From Glandiceps talaboti (Eukaryota; Hemichordata; Enteropneusta; Spengelidae): 64,000 nucleotides of DNA. Below the pieces are notes generated by a model. It worked only from the letters and a program-made list of their open reading frames with translations, searched no databases and had not been told where the DNA came from. Position 1 is the stretch's first letter. Each line of letters begins with the position of its first letter. The stretch lies in assembly GCF_964340395.1 (NCBI RefSeq), contig NC_135551.1:5642963-5706962 (forward strand), in the 5' to 3' direction. Below, piece by piece: positions 13,008-25,997 of the stretch. A program made the translations under genes and the position numbers.

Positions 13008-13080
13008 GATGGCCCAATGACTAGCGTGACCAGTTTTGAGTCTTCAAGTTGCTGGTTTTAGTTTTGGCTGTACTATTTGT
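13008..13080 (+). repeat. Degenerate tRNA-derived SINE head
   Basis: An A-box-like TGGCCCAATGACTAG is followed about 35 bases later by a decayed B box (GCTGGTTTTAG). The spacing and wording resemble tRNA-derived SINEs. The call is weak because the B box has lost most consensus positions. Confidence 0.3.
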
Positions 13081-13379
13081 TTTTGAATAATACTGAATTA
13101 AAATTTGTTGCAATGGGAACCACGGTTGATTTTCATAGTCTGAGTTTTGTCACCAGGCAACACGAAAATACAAATATGATGATGCCCTGTTATTCAACAC
13201 ATTGCGTTATCTTTCCATTTGATTTTTGTACAAAATTATTACATACTTTGCTTGGTATAATGACTTAATTGCATATAATTATAATACATTTATTATCCAC
13301 ATACGGTACACATAAGCTCTTTAGTGAAAGGGTTTGTTTGACAATTTTGCTAGTCTTAATCATGAAAAGGGCCACAGAC

Positions 13380-13447
13380 TGGCCGACCGACCGACCGACC
13401 GACAGATACATCGACCGTCCGGCAGGCAGGCAGACAGACAGACAGTC

Positions 13448-13482
<35 letters not shown>

Positions 13483-13544
13483 GAATAGACAGGTAGGCAG
13501 ACACAGACAAACAGGCAGGCAGGCAGATAGACAGGTAGGCAGGC

Positions 13545-13592
<48 letters not shown>
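13380..13592 (+). repeat. (GACC)n/(CAGA)n microsatellite
   Basis: A GACC run is followed by long CAGA/CAGG runs. Frames on both strands read only repeat peptides. It lies between the GPCR start codon and the candidate 5' UTR exon donor. Confidence 0.95.
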
Positions 13593-13843
13593 TGATATAG
13601 ACACATCAAAAACATAAGTCATGAACATGTGTGTATATATGCATATGTATAGGATTAGCAATATAATTAACTAATATGCCAAATCATTACCTCGGAAAGT
13701 GATGGCACCGATGTTCGGTCGTGTGTCGTAAATTGTATCGGTAGAACATAGGAGGTCTAGCAGATAGACTATACGTACGCCTGCTGACTATGGAACGTAA
13801 TAAACCAATCAGCAATAGGTTTATAAAACAAATGTTTAACTCC

Positions 13844-13897
13844 CTCATGATCATTGATACAGAGTGTGCCCTCATGATCATTGATACAGAGTGTGCG
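13844..13897 (+). repeat. 27-bp perfect tandem duplication
   Basis: CCTCATGATCATTGATACAG plus AGTGTGC occurs twice back to back. Its position just upstream of the candidate 5' end of the GPCR transcript makes it a possible promoter feature. Confidence 0.75.
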
Positions 13898-13929
13898 ATC
13901 AAATCGATCTCACACTGGCTGTCCCACAC

Positions 13930-15150
13930 TCTCAGCTTGCAGGAACGTGAGAATTAGTTATCACACTTCATGTTAGCTAATTGTGTTGCTACTGTTACTA
14001 CCAAACTAGAGAGACTATAGTTTCAAATAGGCGGCACGATATTTTGTCGTCTCATACAAGATTTATTGTCAAAAATAATTAAATTGCATACAATATAGAC
14101 ACTGATAGCTTGCAAGCATATACAATGATGGATTTGATTGCACTGTGAACTAAAACCTACATCACTGTCAAATGAGACAAGGAAGACTAAAAAACACAGA
14201 CCTGTATATTTGTGGTCACAGAGAGATAAAATGTATTATCTTATTTGCGTGCTATCACTTGCTGCAATTTGTTTCTTAGACAATAATAAACATCTTGCTG
14301 CCTCATTGAATCAATGTATGATAAAAATCGAAATTCTTTTAGTTAGACCTCGGAATCCCACCCCACCCACTATCCCCTTTCCTAACTAAAATCGACAAAT
14401 TTGAAAGTTGTTTCTGAATCAGACAACACAATCAATTTGTTCAAATCAGTATGTAGTAGTATGTACATGTAGTGTTATGAATACAAAACCAGTATGTAGT
14501 GAGTATAGAATAGGTCTTCTGTTGACACTTTTAAAAAAAATTATTGTAATTTAGTCCACGCATCACATACTTTAGCGAAAATTCTTCTATTTGTCAACTT
14601 GATTTTAGAAATATTTGCATTGTTTAGGCTTACAAACCAGACCCGTTCAAAGTAAAATCGTCTTTTGTAGGATTGGAACTAAAATGACCCCCCCCCCCCC
14701 GTAAAAGAAGCTATTTTTTTTATCCTGCATTGAACTATTGATCTTGCCCCTAAAATGATATTCTTCTTCTAAGTAATAATACATATTTAACATGGTCTAA
14801 ATATCATAATTGTAGATAACAAAGAAACATAACTTACCTGTAGGAGAACATCGGCTATACACTTGGAGACAGCTTACACTATCCTGAGTATGGTGTGCCA
14901 AATGGAAAACTTATAAAGGGTTTTGAAATGGTCTTAAAATCAGATATCACCATATAAGGAAGTCGAAGGATAGAAGGAAGGACATACAATTCAAGCCGTC
15001 ATTATATGCATATCAGATTGTTAAAATTTGAAGTGGTTAAAATTACCGGGAATTAGTATAATCATAGTACTTTACAAGTTGTAAGGAGATGGGGTGTGTT
15101 TGAAGTAGTAAAAAAACAAGATAGTCACTTACATATTCGCACGACTAAAC
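13930..15150. other. Intergenic, dispersed-repeat debris
   Basis: Contains the inverted partner of the 3.66-kb repeat (14330-14760) and a C homopolymer at about 14687. I see no gene. Confidence 0.45.
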
Positions 15151-15152
15151 CT

Positions 15153-15326
15153 AATGATGTATGTATGTATGTATGTATGTATGTATGTATGTATGTATGT
15201 ATGTATGTATGTATGTGTGTGTGTATGCATGTATGCATGTATGCATGTATGTATGTATGTATGTATGTATGTATGTATGTATGTATGTATGTATGTATGT
15301 ATGTATGTATGTATGTATGTATGTAG
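15153..15326 (+). repeat. (ATGT)n microsatellite
   Basis: Almost pure ATGT tetranucleotides with a short TGTG/TGCA interruption. Confidence 0.97.
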
Positions 15327-15493
15327 AAAGAAATGCATAAGGAACTTGTGAGACAGTCCGAATAAATAGATGTAAAATCCGACGTTTCGAATAAAAATTC
15401 TTTTTCAAGGTATTTATAGGCAAGACATATTAGGTAAACACCTGACTATATCTGAATTTTATGGAACAGAACGACAACCGCGCGTGATTAACA

Positions 15494-15758
15494 TGCCTGC
15501 CTGCCTGCCTTCGTACGTACGTACGTACGTACGTACGTACGTATGTATGTATGTATGTACGTATGTACGTATGTATGTATGTATGTATGTACGTATGTAC
15601 GTATGTACGTATGTACGTATGTACGTATGTATGTATGTATGTATGTATGTATGTATGTATGTATGTGTGTGTATGTATGTGTGTGTATGTATGTATGTAT
15701 GTATGTATGTATGTATGTATGTATGTATGTATGTATGTATGTATGTATGTATGTATGT
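15494..15758 (+). repeat. (CTGC)(GTAC)(ATGT)n microsatellite
   Basis: Starts with CTGC/GTAC units and grades into ATGT with TGTG interruptions. It is the second such array within 400 bases and has the same unit, so replication slippage or local duplication is likely. Confidence 0.97.
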
Positions 15759-16429
15759 CGTTCTGCCTGTGTCTCTTGTGGTGATAATAGTGGAACTTAA
15801 TACACACGTATTGTTTACTTATCGCAATAACTGATTGGATTTCGAGTAAAATATGTAAGCAATTATTAGTGATTTTAAGATACATTTCATAATTATATAT
15901 ATGACTATGACACTGTCAATGTAAGAAATATTACGAGTGATACTAACACGTGATTGATATGTAAAGAGTTGCAAGCTGCTATTACTTCAACAAGATTCAA
16001 TTTCATCATTTTCACCTTTCTGTATATGTATTTATTTTAATAATTATATCTTAGTTTAATAAGTGTAACGTTTTTAAAAAAGACTAAAAACATAAAAAAA
16101 AACATATCTCAATTTATTGGTCTGTTAGCCTAATAAGGAACGCGATGACAAGTGTCCCCCCAAAATTGAAATTACATTTGTCAAGTGTCAAATATAGCTA
16201 TAGGCGATAAATAGTAACAAGTCATTGAGGGATACATTTGATGCGCAGAATTGAAAATGGATGTATTTGTGGATCATTTTTGGTAACTTACACCCAACCA
16301 CAATGTGTTATGAAGTTTCAGTGCTTTACTTGAAACCAAACATTTGTATTGCAAAACCATGAACAAAGCATGGGACACGAAAAAATAACCACAACAAAAA
16401 TTATGTATGCAATATCTTTGCATTGAACT

Positions 16430-16980
16430 CTAGATATCTCTTGCTTTGAAGTTAAGTTTAATCTTAATTCATATTTCAACACTGAAGACATCACTGTACG
16501 TAACAAGTCTTTGAAATGCACATTTCATTTTTATGGACATGGGGGGGGGGGGTTCACTAAAATCTGTGAAGTTTAGGAGCTTGTCTTCTTAAAACTAATG
16601 CCATATGGTTGTTTTACGAGATATATAATCATGAAGTTGAGATGATTCTCACTGAAACCAAATCAAATTAAGTGCTTCACTCTAGCTCTGAGTATATCGT
16701 TAACGCACATCATTATCAGTTCACACCTTTAAACCGTACTTACAAAATGTCAAGTGCCTTTCATAATTTGACAGTGCTGACGTATATGTTATAGTCTCAA
16801 ATATTGCAAAAATGTTGAAACAAGAAAGTAGATCTAAGAGAGAAGGAAGGTTGTAATGGATCTGATTATACCTCTGTCTATTTTCATTACACATCGTTTT
16901 CGTATAGCCTTCATCAGTGATTGGCTTTTTAAAAAAAAAACCCAACTTTTAGTTTATTTTATATCCCTTTGAAATCTTCT
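16430..16980 (+). repeat. Left arm of a large inverted repeat
   Basis: About 550 bp matches the reverse complement of 17950-18485, with substitutions throughout. A third copy lies at 20920-21415 in the orientation of the right arm. That third copy also matches about 150 bases left of this arm (16280-16430), so the full element is at least about 0.7 kb. A 74-codon frame is partly conserved between arms, probably from common descent and not protein constraint. Confidence 0.8.
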
Positions 16981-17949
16981 CAGTATAATTGACATAAAAT
17001 ATTTCTTCGAATTACAAGAAACCTTGACAGTAGTAATAGAACACCGTTTTTTGGGAAGCTGGGGCTGCAAACTTATGTTAAATTACAATTTGGTCCAAAA
17101 AGGTCTCATTTATATTACGCAGACTTGGACTTGTATAAGATTGTTATGGATAATAAAACACCTAGTTCCATTGGAGAACAAATTATCTGGGGGAATCTGA
17201 TTTTTAAATTTTGGTTATAAGTCTGTGTAGTTTCTCGGCGAATGGATTGATTCAGGAATTATTAATATAGCAATTTTATTTTAAAACAGTAGTTTTATCA
17301 GATACAGTGCCTTACTAGTTCTGTAGAACATGTATAAACATTATCAACCAACTGTATAGAATCAAAGTACGATTGCTGTGGAAGCATATTGTGTATGGAT
17401 ATAGAATATATTATTTATTTATTTATTTTTATTTATTGTTTGGATCAGGCTCAAGGCCCTTATAAAAGAAATACACCAGGAATTTACAAGAAAATACACA
17501 TAAAAAACCAAACTAATACAAAAAAAACAAATAGTGATATAAATCAATAAAGAATATCTCTCCAATGCCTGCACTGTAGAGAGTCATGGTACATATATGA
17601 ATAAACACACTGTACATAAACATTACTACTATCTAAAACTCTCTTGACAAAATTATAAACACTTTTCCGGACAAGTTCACCAAATGACAAAATTGAGTAA
17701 CGAACAAACAAACATAGAATTAATACTACACCGCCTGGACAAATTAAAAACATTTCTAAAACAATTATAAGACTTTTGATGTATTTATTTTAATTTTGAT
17801 GGTGTGGCGACGTATGCAGTGTATAAGGCAAGAATTTGGGAAAGAGGAGACATTGAACAAATAATGAGAAGAAATCAATTATAATAATAAGAAGAACAAA
17901 ATATCGAAAGACTTTGCCAATGCATTATAAGCTGTCCGTGTAAATATTT

Positions 17950-18485
17950 TGAAGCTCTTTCAAAGGGACGTAAAATAAACTAAAAGTTGTTTTTTGGAAA
18001 AAAAACAATCACTGATGAAGGCTATACGAAAACGATGTGTCATGAAAATAGACAGAAGTATAATCAGATCCATTACAACCTTTCTTCTCTCTTAGATCTA
18101 CTTTCGTGTTTCAACATTTTTGCAATATTTGAGACTATAACATATACGTCAGCACTGTCAAATTATGAAAGGCAATTGACATTTTGTAAGTACGGTGTAA
18201 AAGTGTGAACTGGCGTTAACGATATACTCAGAGCTAGAGTGAAGCACTTAATTTGATTTAGGTTTCAGTGAAAATCATCTCAACTTCATGATTATCTCGT
18301 AAAACAACCATATGGCATTAGTTTTAAGAAAGCAAACTTCTAAATTTCACAGATTGTACTGAAAACGGCAAAAATGACCATAAAAATGAAATGTGCATTT
18401 TAAAGACTTGTTACATAAAGTGATATCTTCAGTGTCGAAATATGAATTAAGATTAAACTTAACTTCAAGCAAGAGATTCCTGCTG
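17950..18485 (-). repeat. Right arm of a large inverted repeat
   Basis: Inverted copy of 16430-16980, separated from it by about 970 bp of unrelated AT-rich DNA. A transcript across both arms would fold into a long hairpin. Confidence 0.8.
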
Positions 18486-18599
18486 TCATTAGAAATAGCT
18501 AGGTTGGCAAAGGGCCTGTTTACATTTGCTACTTTCAGGAGGCACTGATAGAAGAGCACTTTTGTACTAGTTAATTGGTAATATATCTGGTTTAGACGG

Positions 18600-19800
18600 T
18601 AAAATATATAATAGCATTAAATCCATGTACATGGCCACCTCTGTATGTGTTAAAGTAAACGCAATGTACACACACTGGTACACAACTACTACTGGTGTAA
18701 GGCAGGGAGATAATTTCCTTTTTATTTGCATTTTTCATCAATTATCTAGTGGTTGGATTGAAATCTTTAGAGAACGGTGTAATCATAGATGATTACAATG
18801 TTGCATGCGCAGTACTGTTATATGCTGATCATATTGTGTTAATATCTGATAATGAATTGGATATGCAGGCTATGCTTGACCACGTGCACATTGATCAATG
18901 GCGTATGAAATGTCGTCTTTTGAGATAAAAAAAAAAAGTATTCACTTCAGAAAGAAAAATTGTAACAGAAGCAGTTTTTATTTTCATATTCGGAGGAATA
19001 TGTACTGGAATATGTCGGTAACTTCAAATATCTTGTGGTGTTGTTTTCAATGAGTCGAGTCTTGGGATTTTTGTTGTTGTTTTTGACACATTGGCAAACT
19101 CCACTAGTAGAGCACTGGGGGTATTAATTCGAAATTCAAGACTTCAAAGAACCTTGGGTTTAAGTCGTACACCAAGCTATATAATGCATGTATTGCTCTT
19201 CTCGATTATTGTTCTTCAGTGTCGGTTTTTGCAAAACATCACAAATACCAAGCTGTACAGAATAGAATGTTACACTTTTGTTCTAGGAGTTCATATATTT
19301 ACATCTACTCATGCTGTTTCTGGTGACACAGGTTGGAATTCTTGTAGAAATCGGAGACTTTTTAATATGGTCAGATATTGGAATAGGTTGGTATCTCTAG
19401 ACGAACACTGATCGACAAGGAAAATTTTCGTTTGTGTGTTTGCTTTGAACAGCGATAACTGGTCCTCTGAGATATATAACATTTTTAATAACCTGAATCT
19501 TGTTATTGAGAACCTGGCGTATATTGACAGGACTGTTGTAAATCATCATTGAGGGAACATGGCAGGAAAATGTTAGATAAAAAGCTAAATTACGTATATG
19601 TTCTTTAAAAGTTTCAAGAATGAGTATAAAGCTGAAAAAATATGTACTAATGAATCTGTCTCGCAGCCAACGTTCTTTGCGTGCTCAGTTTTGTACTAGA
19701 GGTTTGCCTATTAGGATTGAAACAGGTAGGTTTTGGCATGAGCCCGTTGAAGGTACAATATGTGAATTCTGCCGAAGTGGACCGTAGAAGACAATACCAT
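18600..19800 (+). pseudogene. Decayed non-LTR (LINE) reverse transcriptase
   Basis: Frameshifted pieces read in order: TTGVRQGDN (RT motif before the catalytic site), LLYADHIVLISDNELDMQ (the YADD box mutated to YADH), GNFKYLVVLFS, a DTLANSTSRALGVL-like segment, a YCSSVFAKHHKYQ-like segment, and a C-terminal IETGRFWHEPVEGTICEFC zinc-knuckle region. The order matches jockey/CR1-type LINE polymerases. Multiple stops and frameshifts make it inactive. The 5' part of the element is missing. Confidence 0.85.
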
Positions 19801-19817
19801 ATGCCCGAAAAACGACA

Positions 19818-20090
19818 AATCGCTCTTCTGTTTGTATTATCGCTCTACTGATTTAAAAATCCCTCTTCTGTTTCAAAATCGCTCAACTTCTGATTGAAAA
19901 ATCGCTCTCCTGTTTGAAAATCAATGTACTGATTGAAAAATCACTCTATTGAGTTAAAAATCGCCCTTCTGTTTGAAAATTGCTGTCGAGTTTCAAAATG
20001 ATTTACAAATCGCTCTACTGATTAAAAAATCGATCTAGATCTTCTGTTTCAAAATCGCTCTACTGATTGAAACATCGCTCTTCTGTACCG
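19818..20090 (+). repeat. Degenerate tandem repeat after the LINE
   Basis: About a dozen diverged units alternate TCGCTCTACTGATTGAAAAA-like and TCTTCTGTTTCAAAA-like words. The period is near 20-25 bases. It begins where the LINE C-terminus ends and may be its 3' UTR array. Confidence 0.65.
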
Positions 20091-20569
20091 TTTTCTTGCT
20101 GAAGGCTATCTCAGTTAGGTTATCTAGAGAATTGGTGTTACTTTACACTTAAGCTTGAAATGTGTTCATATGTAAATCTCTAACATTTATGGAGTACAGT
20201 AGTAAATGACCACTACTATTGAATGTCAATGTCATTGGTTGTTGTACATGTATTACCAGGTTGTAGCTATATTTTTTATGGTTTCCTGGGCTTTTTACTG
20301 TAGGTAGGTAACAATATGCTGTGGTTCAACCGTGCTCTCTATTTCATTTAATGGACACCTTTTCAGTTAACAGGGCACTTTTCACACAAAAGAAAGTGTC
20401 TGCAAGGTTGAAGTTGTCAGTTGTGCGCTCAACTAGTCTTTGGGAGTTCTGGCCTTCAGCTCAGCCAACAGATCCAATACACAGATATTGATACAAACAC
20501 ATACGTCCTGAATACTGGTCTTAAGCTCTAACAACTACGACTCCTCCTGTGGTGTTAAAACGATTTTCA

Positions 20570-20690
20570 TTGAAATATTTGAGCAGGGGAGCATATTTTA
20601 GAGAAAGGAAATGAGGGAGAGTCACTTTATAGCACAACAGACTGGGGAGGTCACATTTTATGCTACAGACCAGACTTGATGGCCCATGGC
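20570..20690 (+). repeat. Dispersed G-rich repeat, copy 2
   Basis: TTTTAGAGAAAGGAAATGAG, then GGGAGAGTCACTTTATAGCAC, in the same order as the reverse complement of 2058-2200. Confidence 0.55.
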
Positions 20691-20919
20691 CACCTGTAAT
20701 TACTGAAGGCTCACAAGTGTTTTATAACACTTTGACATCACACTCCCAAAAGCGTATTCTTTCCAGAGTGCGAGTAAAAAATAACCAGTGTGACGAGACA
20801 CTAATGCAATGATACCCTTGGAAGAGCAGAAAATGAATACTGCCCCTGTATGCAAATTGAGGTCAAATTGGGTGACAATCCATATCACGTGACAAGGTCT
20901 AAACCAATCACTGAAGGCT

Positions 20920-21415
20920 GAAATATGTGTTATAAAACGTCAGCATTCAAAATTGTGCAATTGTAAAAGACATTTGACATTTTGCAATTGTAAGTGCGGT
21001 GTAAAGGTGTGAACTCATAAAGATGTGCGCAACACTCACTTGATTAGGTATCAGACAATAATCCTCTCAACGTCATGATTATCTCGTAAAAACAACCATA
21101 GCTTTAGTTTTAAGAAAACTGGCTCTTAAATTAATATACCACATGTGAAAATAACAACAATGTCCACAAAAATGAAATATTTATTCTACTTGTTACATAC
21201 AGTAACGTGTTTAGTGCTGAAATGTGGACTAAACTTGAACTAAACTTCAAGCAACAGGTTCGTTAAGTACAATTTTTAAAAATATTACTTCATATATTGC
21301 ATATATGATTTTTTTTCATGATTTTGCGATAAAAATGGCTGTTTTCAAATAAAACACCGAAACTTCATACCACATTGTGGTAGGGTGTAAGTTACCAAAG
21401 ACATTAATACGTCTT
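20920..21415 (-). repeat. Third copy of the 16.4/18.0-kb element
   Basis: Shares the AAGTGCGGTGTAAAGGTGTG block, the CTCAACGTCATGATTATC block and the final GGGTGTAAGTTACCAAAG block with the inverted pair. It is more diverged and contains small deletions. Confidence 0.7.
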
Positions 21416-21464
21416 TAAGATATATATAGACTAACACTTGACTCCATACTTCAATATTTGAAGA

Positions 21465-22130
21465 AAGAACATGGTGTACATTGAACTATCCACTATATAC
21501 AATGTATAGAGCTCGACAATCTTGTGCTAGGAACAGATTCACAGTTATATATTGCAGTTCACTGTCTACTCAAATACATCTCGAACCAAGTACGATACAA
21601 ATTTAAGTTCTCCCCTTCACCATCAACTGAAATTTCATCTGAGTTCCATATGCATTGGAGATAAAGTCCATTGTGTATGTGAAGGTGAAACAATGAAAAA
21701 AGGGCACCTAGTATCTTCACATATAAATCTTGCCAGTATCATTTGGCGTGGTCTCTGCTGAAATATGGTCTTTGTGCCATCATATTGGATTAGCTCGTTT
21801 ACGTTCTGTCAGAACAATGTACTAGTGTGTAGTAGGGTCGATGTCACGAAGCGAGATTTTTTCGGTCCTACTTCAATTGCAAGACTTAATTGTACTCAAT
21901 ATAAGGGAATTTAATGTTTTTAAATAGTATTTGGGAAAGGAGCAGAATTTACCCCCGGGGGGGGGGGGGGGTCGCACGAAAAAATTGCAAAGAGGGGCTA
22001 CGAAAATGTTGCTGGTTTGAAAGGGGTGGGTGAATATTTTGCTATATTTTGCTTCAGTTATAGATCAAGAAACATTTACTAAACGCTATAAAGTACGTAG
22101 TACATATCAGACACTATCCGTGAGAAGCCT
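21465..22130 (+). repeat. Dispersed repeat, copy 2
   Basis: Collinear with 940-1640, starting with AAGAACATGGTGTACATTGA. It is interrupted by the LINE 3' fragment that starts near 22100. Confidence 0.6.
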
Positions 22131-22478
22131 AATCTCTGCACACTTCGATCATCGGACAAATATTTACTGTTTGAACCCAATGACAGACCTCATCTCTTTG
22201 GTGGCCGTGCTTTTTCATGTGTCGCACCGTGGATTTGGAACAAATTGACACTGGAGCTTCGACAGACACCTACAAATAACACAATATCATCATACTTGCT
22301 ATACTATTGGCGAAAGTTTTCAATATGTAAGTGTACAGCGCTTCTGAACTTTACTTCGTATTGGATACAGGCGCTCTAAAAATTGTCTGATTGATTGGTT
22401 GGTTGGTTGGTTGGTTGGTTGGTTGTTTGGTTGGTTGGTTGGTTGGTTGATTGGTTGATTGATTGATTGGTTGATTGG
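22100..22478 (+). pseudogene. LINE 3' end with (TTGG)n/(ATTG)n tail
   Basis: A frame reads FGGRAFSCVAPWIWNKLTLEL, a diverged form of the conserved C-terminal block of CR1/jockey-type polymerases. The fragment runs into a TTGG/TTGA tetranucleotide tail. The same arrangement is at 28340-28617. Confidence 0.7.
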
Positions 22479-22789
22479 CGTACAAATCAGTACTTCAAGG
22501 GGCTTTCTCTTAACGTATTCCAAATACTCCCCAGAAGAACGTTGTTTATAGCGATATAGTGTTTGTAAGGTACGACGTGACGGGGCGCCCTCACACACCA
22601 AGTCTGAATAATCTATCGTATCGGTTTGACACGTCTAATATGATGTATCAGTCAATATAAGCATACAATGGCCTGATTGACTCTGTATGCTGTGAATAGA
22701 CTAGGCTAGACAATTTAGTAATTTAATCAGTATATTAAAATTGACTTTATACCTAGGTGGGGACAACAAGCCATAGCGGACTAATTTAT

Positions 22790-22990
22790 TTCTCAGAAGA
22801 TTACAGTAATTATTCCAGTAATCCGGGCACGACATGTACAGCAGAAGCTCACCCGGGAAGCTCCCTCGTTCAAGTTATCTTGCACAGGCTAGGACAGAAG
22901 TCGCAACATATCTAGAAAGTTAAAATTATGTGTTACGTGTATACGTTACGTTACGTACGTTACGTTACGCTACTTACATGATCAGCATTT
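22790..22990 (+). repeat. Diverged duplicate of the P450 5' flank
   Basis: CTCGTTCAAGTTATCTTG, AGAAGTCGCAACATATCTAG and a following ACGTTACG-rich stretch match, in order, the 5' flank and first exon of the P450 (about 24275-24400). No open first exon is preserved, so it may mark a lost tandem P450 copy or a duplicated promoter. Confidence 0.4.
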
Positions 22991-23094
22991 GTTGGAAAGT
23001 CCAAAGTCCTCTACTATTGATTTTGAGACCCGTATCATGTTTTCCATGTCTAGATCTGACTGCAGACTGTACAGCTGCAAGATTTGTAACCCTT

Positions 23095-23240
23095 GTTTTG
23101 GAGGGAGGGGGCATGTTAATATGTTTTAGAGAAAGGAACTTGAGGGAGGGCCACATTTTAGCACGACGAAATAGGGGGTGGGGGATGGAGTACCATTTTA
23201 CACAACAGCCGAGGCCTGGTTCCCCTCGCCCCCGCCCCCC
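23095..23240 (+). repeat. Dispersed G-rich repeat, copy 3
   Basis: TTTTAGAGAAAGGAACTTGA, then GGGAGGGCCACATTTTAGCAC, collinear with 20570-20690 and with the reverse complement of 2058-2200. Confidence 0.6.
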
Positions 23241-24356
23241 CACCCACAGGCATTTGTTTCCCGAGATATGTATCAAAATATTTCTATCAGAATACAATAA
23301 AATGTCGATACTATCGTTAATATTGACGTATTTAGCCAACTATATCTGAAAGGGGTAAAATTACACTTGTTTCTGTGATCGCGCAGGTCCACTTGCAGAA
23401 AACGACCGTACGTGTAGGCACGTTACTGGACTAAGTCTGTTTAAATGTATGAGGACTGTTTTATGTTTAATTTTGACCTTGTTGTTGCTACAATAATGTT
23501 GCTATAATTCACTCTTTTTAATTCGTACACAAACCTGACAACCTTTTTTTTATTTGTAAGTTTTACTGACATTATGACATGTGAATGTGATTTGTTGAGG
23601 AATTTACAAATTCAAACAATTACAACTTTAAATAACAGCAACCCATACTCAAAAGCGTATTTTGATATTACCAAATAAGGTGGTATTCACAACCTAATAT
23701 ATATGTTTTGATTGCATACGGTACAGACGATCTACACCATTTAATACCATATTTGGTCAATGAGTTACACCTGTGTAAACTTTTGTTTACATTTAGTAAT
23801 ATTGGCTTAGCTAGGTGGTCGTGCCCCAATAAACCAACCCCTTAACACTTTGCACGCATGCTCTTTATTTTGCTCCTTTTATTCCCGAAAATATGTAAAA
23901 TTGTACAATTAATATTAAGACAATAATTCGGCGTGTTTTTTGTTTGTCTATTTTTAAGTTTTGGGACTTTAGAATTCAAAATAGACAGTAGGATGTGAAT
24001 TATCATGTACTTAGGAGGTTCGAATGTCCTCTTGGTTAGCGAGGTCAAACTAGCTATAGGTCAAAGTACTTTTGTCGTATGTCTGATCTGCAGTGCAAAC
24101 AGTCCCGGGTGGGCAAACAGTGCAGCTACTGAGCGAGACCCGGCCAGCACAGCACAGTGAGGTGAATCATCAATATTGTTTGTTATTGTTTCATTATTCA
24201 TCACAATTTGATAACAGTTTTCCTGGCAATCATTAACTCACCGTCAGATATATCAATCTGCCTGACTGAAGAATCTGCCTCATTCAAGTTTTCTGCCACA
24301 GAACAGAAATCGCAACATACATATCGAACGTTATTATTTTGCTCACAACTTGAAGT

Positions 24357-25597
24357 ATGACGATCAACATCCTCGACGTTACGTTACCGATATCACCAAC
24401 TTTACTGCTGATCGTGTCAGCGATTGTTTTATTTTACATGTAAGTACACACAGGCACTTCACTCAATGTTTGTGAAAAAAAAAGAAGAATTATTGGCTCT
24501 AGTACAGACACTTGTGTGACTTGAATCAAGTGTATACAGTATATAAAATATTTATTGGTGTCTTTGAATTTACATAATTTCTCCATTTTTCATTATTTTT
24601 TGGACATCAAATATAATACTCTTAACGTGTTTGTTTGTTTGTTTGTTTGTTTGAGATTAAATATATCTTATTTTTCAGATGGGGTACATGGTCATACTCC
24701 CACTGGAAGCAGCTTGGTATTCCTGGACCAAAGCCAAGTTTCTTTGTGGGAAATTTCTTCCAGTATTTTGGTGGAGTAAGTAGGATATTTTCCTGATATT
24801 AATACCAGATGATACATAATTGATAACAATGGCGCATTATTGTTTTTTGCTTCTGTTTCTGAATATATGATCAACTCTTCCTGTTTTTGCTCTGACACAA
24901 AAGTCTGACAAGAAATGAATGTCTTTGTCGTAACCTCTATGGAGTATATGGGATGGTGTACTCCATAATTAATGTGATAGACCATGCTGTGTGTTCACTC
25001 TCTTTCTAACCTCAGGCTAGACCGATCATCTCATGGGGAGAAATGAGAAAGAAAGCATATCGATGGTGTAATAACTGTACTGCTATGTTCTAATTACCAT
25101 CTGTAAGGGGAGGTTGTGTTATACTTCTGTCCATCTGTATGTATGTATGTATGTGTGTGTGTGTGTGTGTGTCTGTGTCTGTGTGTCTGTGTGTCTCTGT
25201 CTGTCTGTCTGCGCTGTCTGTTGGCACATCTAGAAAACTACTGCATCAATTGTAATGAAAGATGCTACACATCTTCATTTACAGCCTGGTGGTGCACATG
25301 AAACTGTAAGGAAATGGAGTAAAGAGTATGGAAAAATATTTGGGTAAGTAGTTGAACAGTCCAAAAACATCTATACGTCCATAGCATCTAATCAGATACC
25401 ATAGCAACATCTTGGAGCCCTTTTAACAAGGAAGTCCATCTGTGCCAATGATGATGGTTTTAAGAACTGATTTCAATGACAAATTCATTACTTACTGAAA
25501 GTACATCCACGCTTTTCAAATTATGTAAAATTGTATCATGGAAAAATATCATTTTTAACAGAACTGAAGCAAATGGAGAATATATAGCCATGGCAAA

Positions 25598-25642
<45 letters not shown>

Positions 25643-25964
25643 CATCTGTCCATCCATCCGTCTGCCTGCCAGCCTGTCTGTCTCTGTCTGTCTGTCTGTC
25701 TGTCTGTCTGTGTATGTGTGTCTGTCTGTCTGTCTGTCTGTCCATCTGTCTGCCTGCCCGCCAGTGCCAGCCTGTCTCTGTGTTTGTCTTTGAGTCTGCC
25801 TGCCTTTCTGCCTTTCTGTCTGACTGTATGTGTCTGTCTGTCTGTCTGTCTGTCTGTATATGTGTGTGTGTCTCTGTCTGTCTGTCTGTCTCTCTGTGTG
25901 TCTCTGTCTGTCTTTGACTGCTTGCCTTTCTGTCTGTCTGTATGTGTATGTGTCTCTGTCTGTC

Positions 25965-25997
<33 letters not shown>

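Noticed and set aside
15096-15834. Cys/Tyr/Met/Val and His/Thr/Tyr/Ile repeat proteins on both strands
   Set aside because: Products of the ATGT microsatellites, with no splice or start context.
16721-18208. Conserved 74-residue protein encoded in both arms
   Set aside because: Similarity extends over the whole repeat, including non-coding parts, and there is no start or splice context that would mark a gene.
22930-23349. 139-residue plus-strand frame and 121-residue minus-strand frame
   Set aside because: They span a dispersed G-rich repeat, have no domain, and similar repeats elsewhere do not keep the frame.
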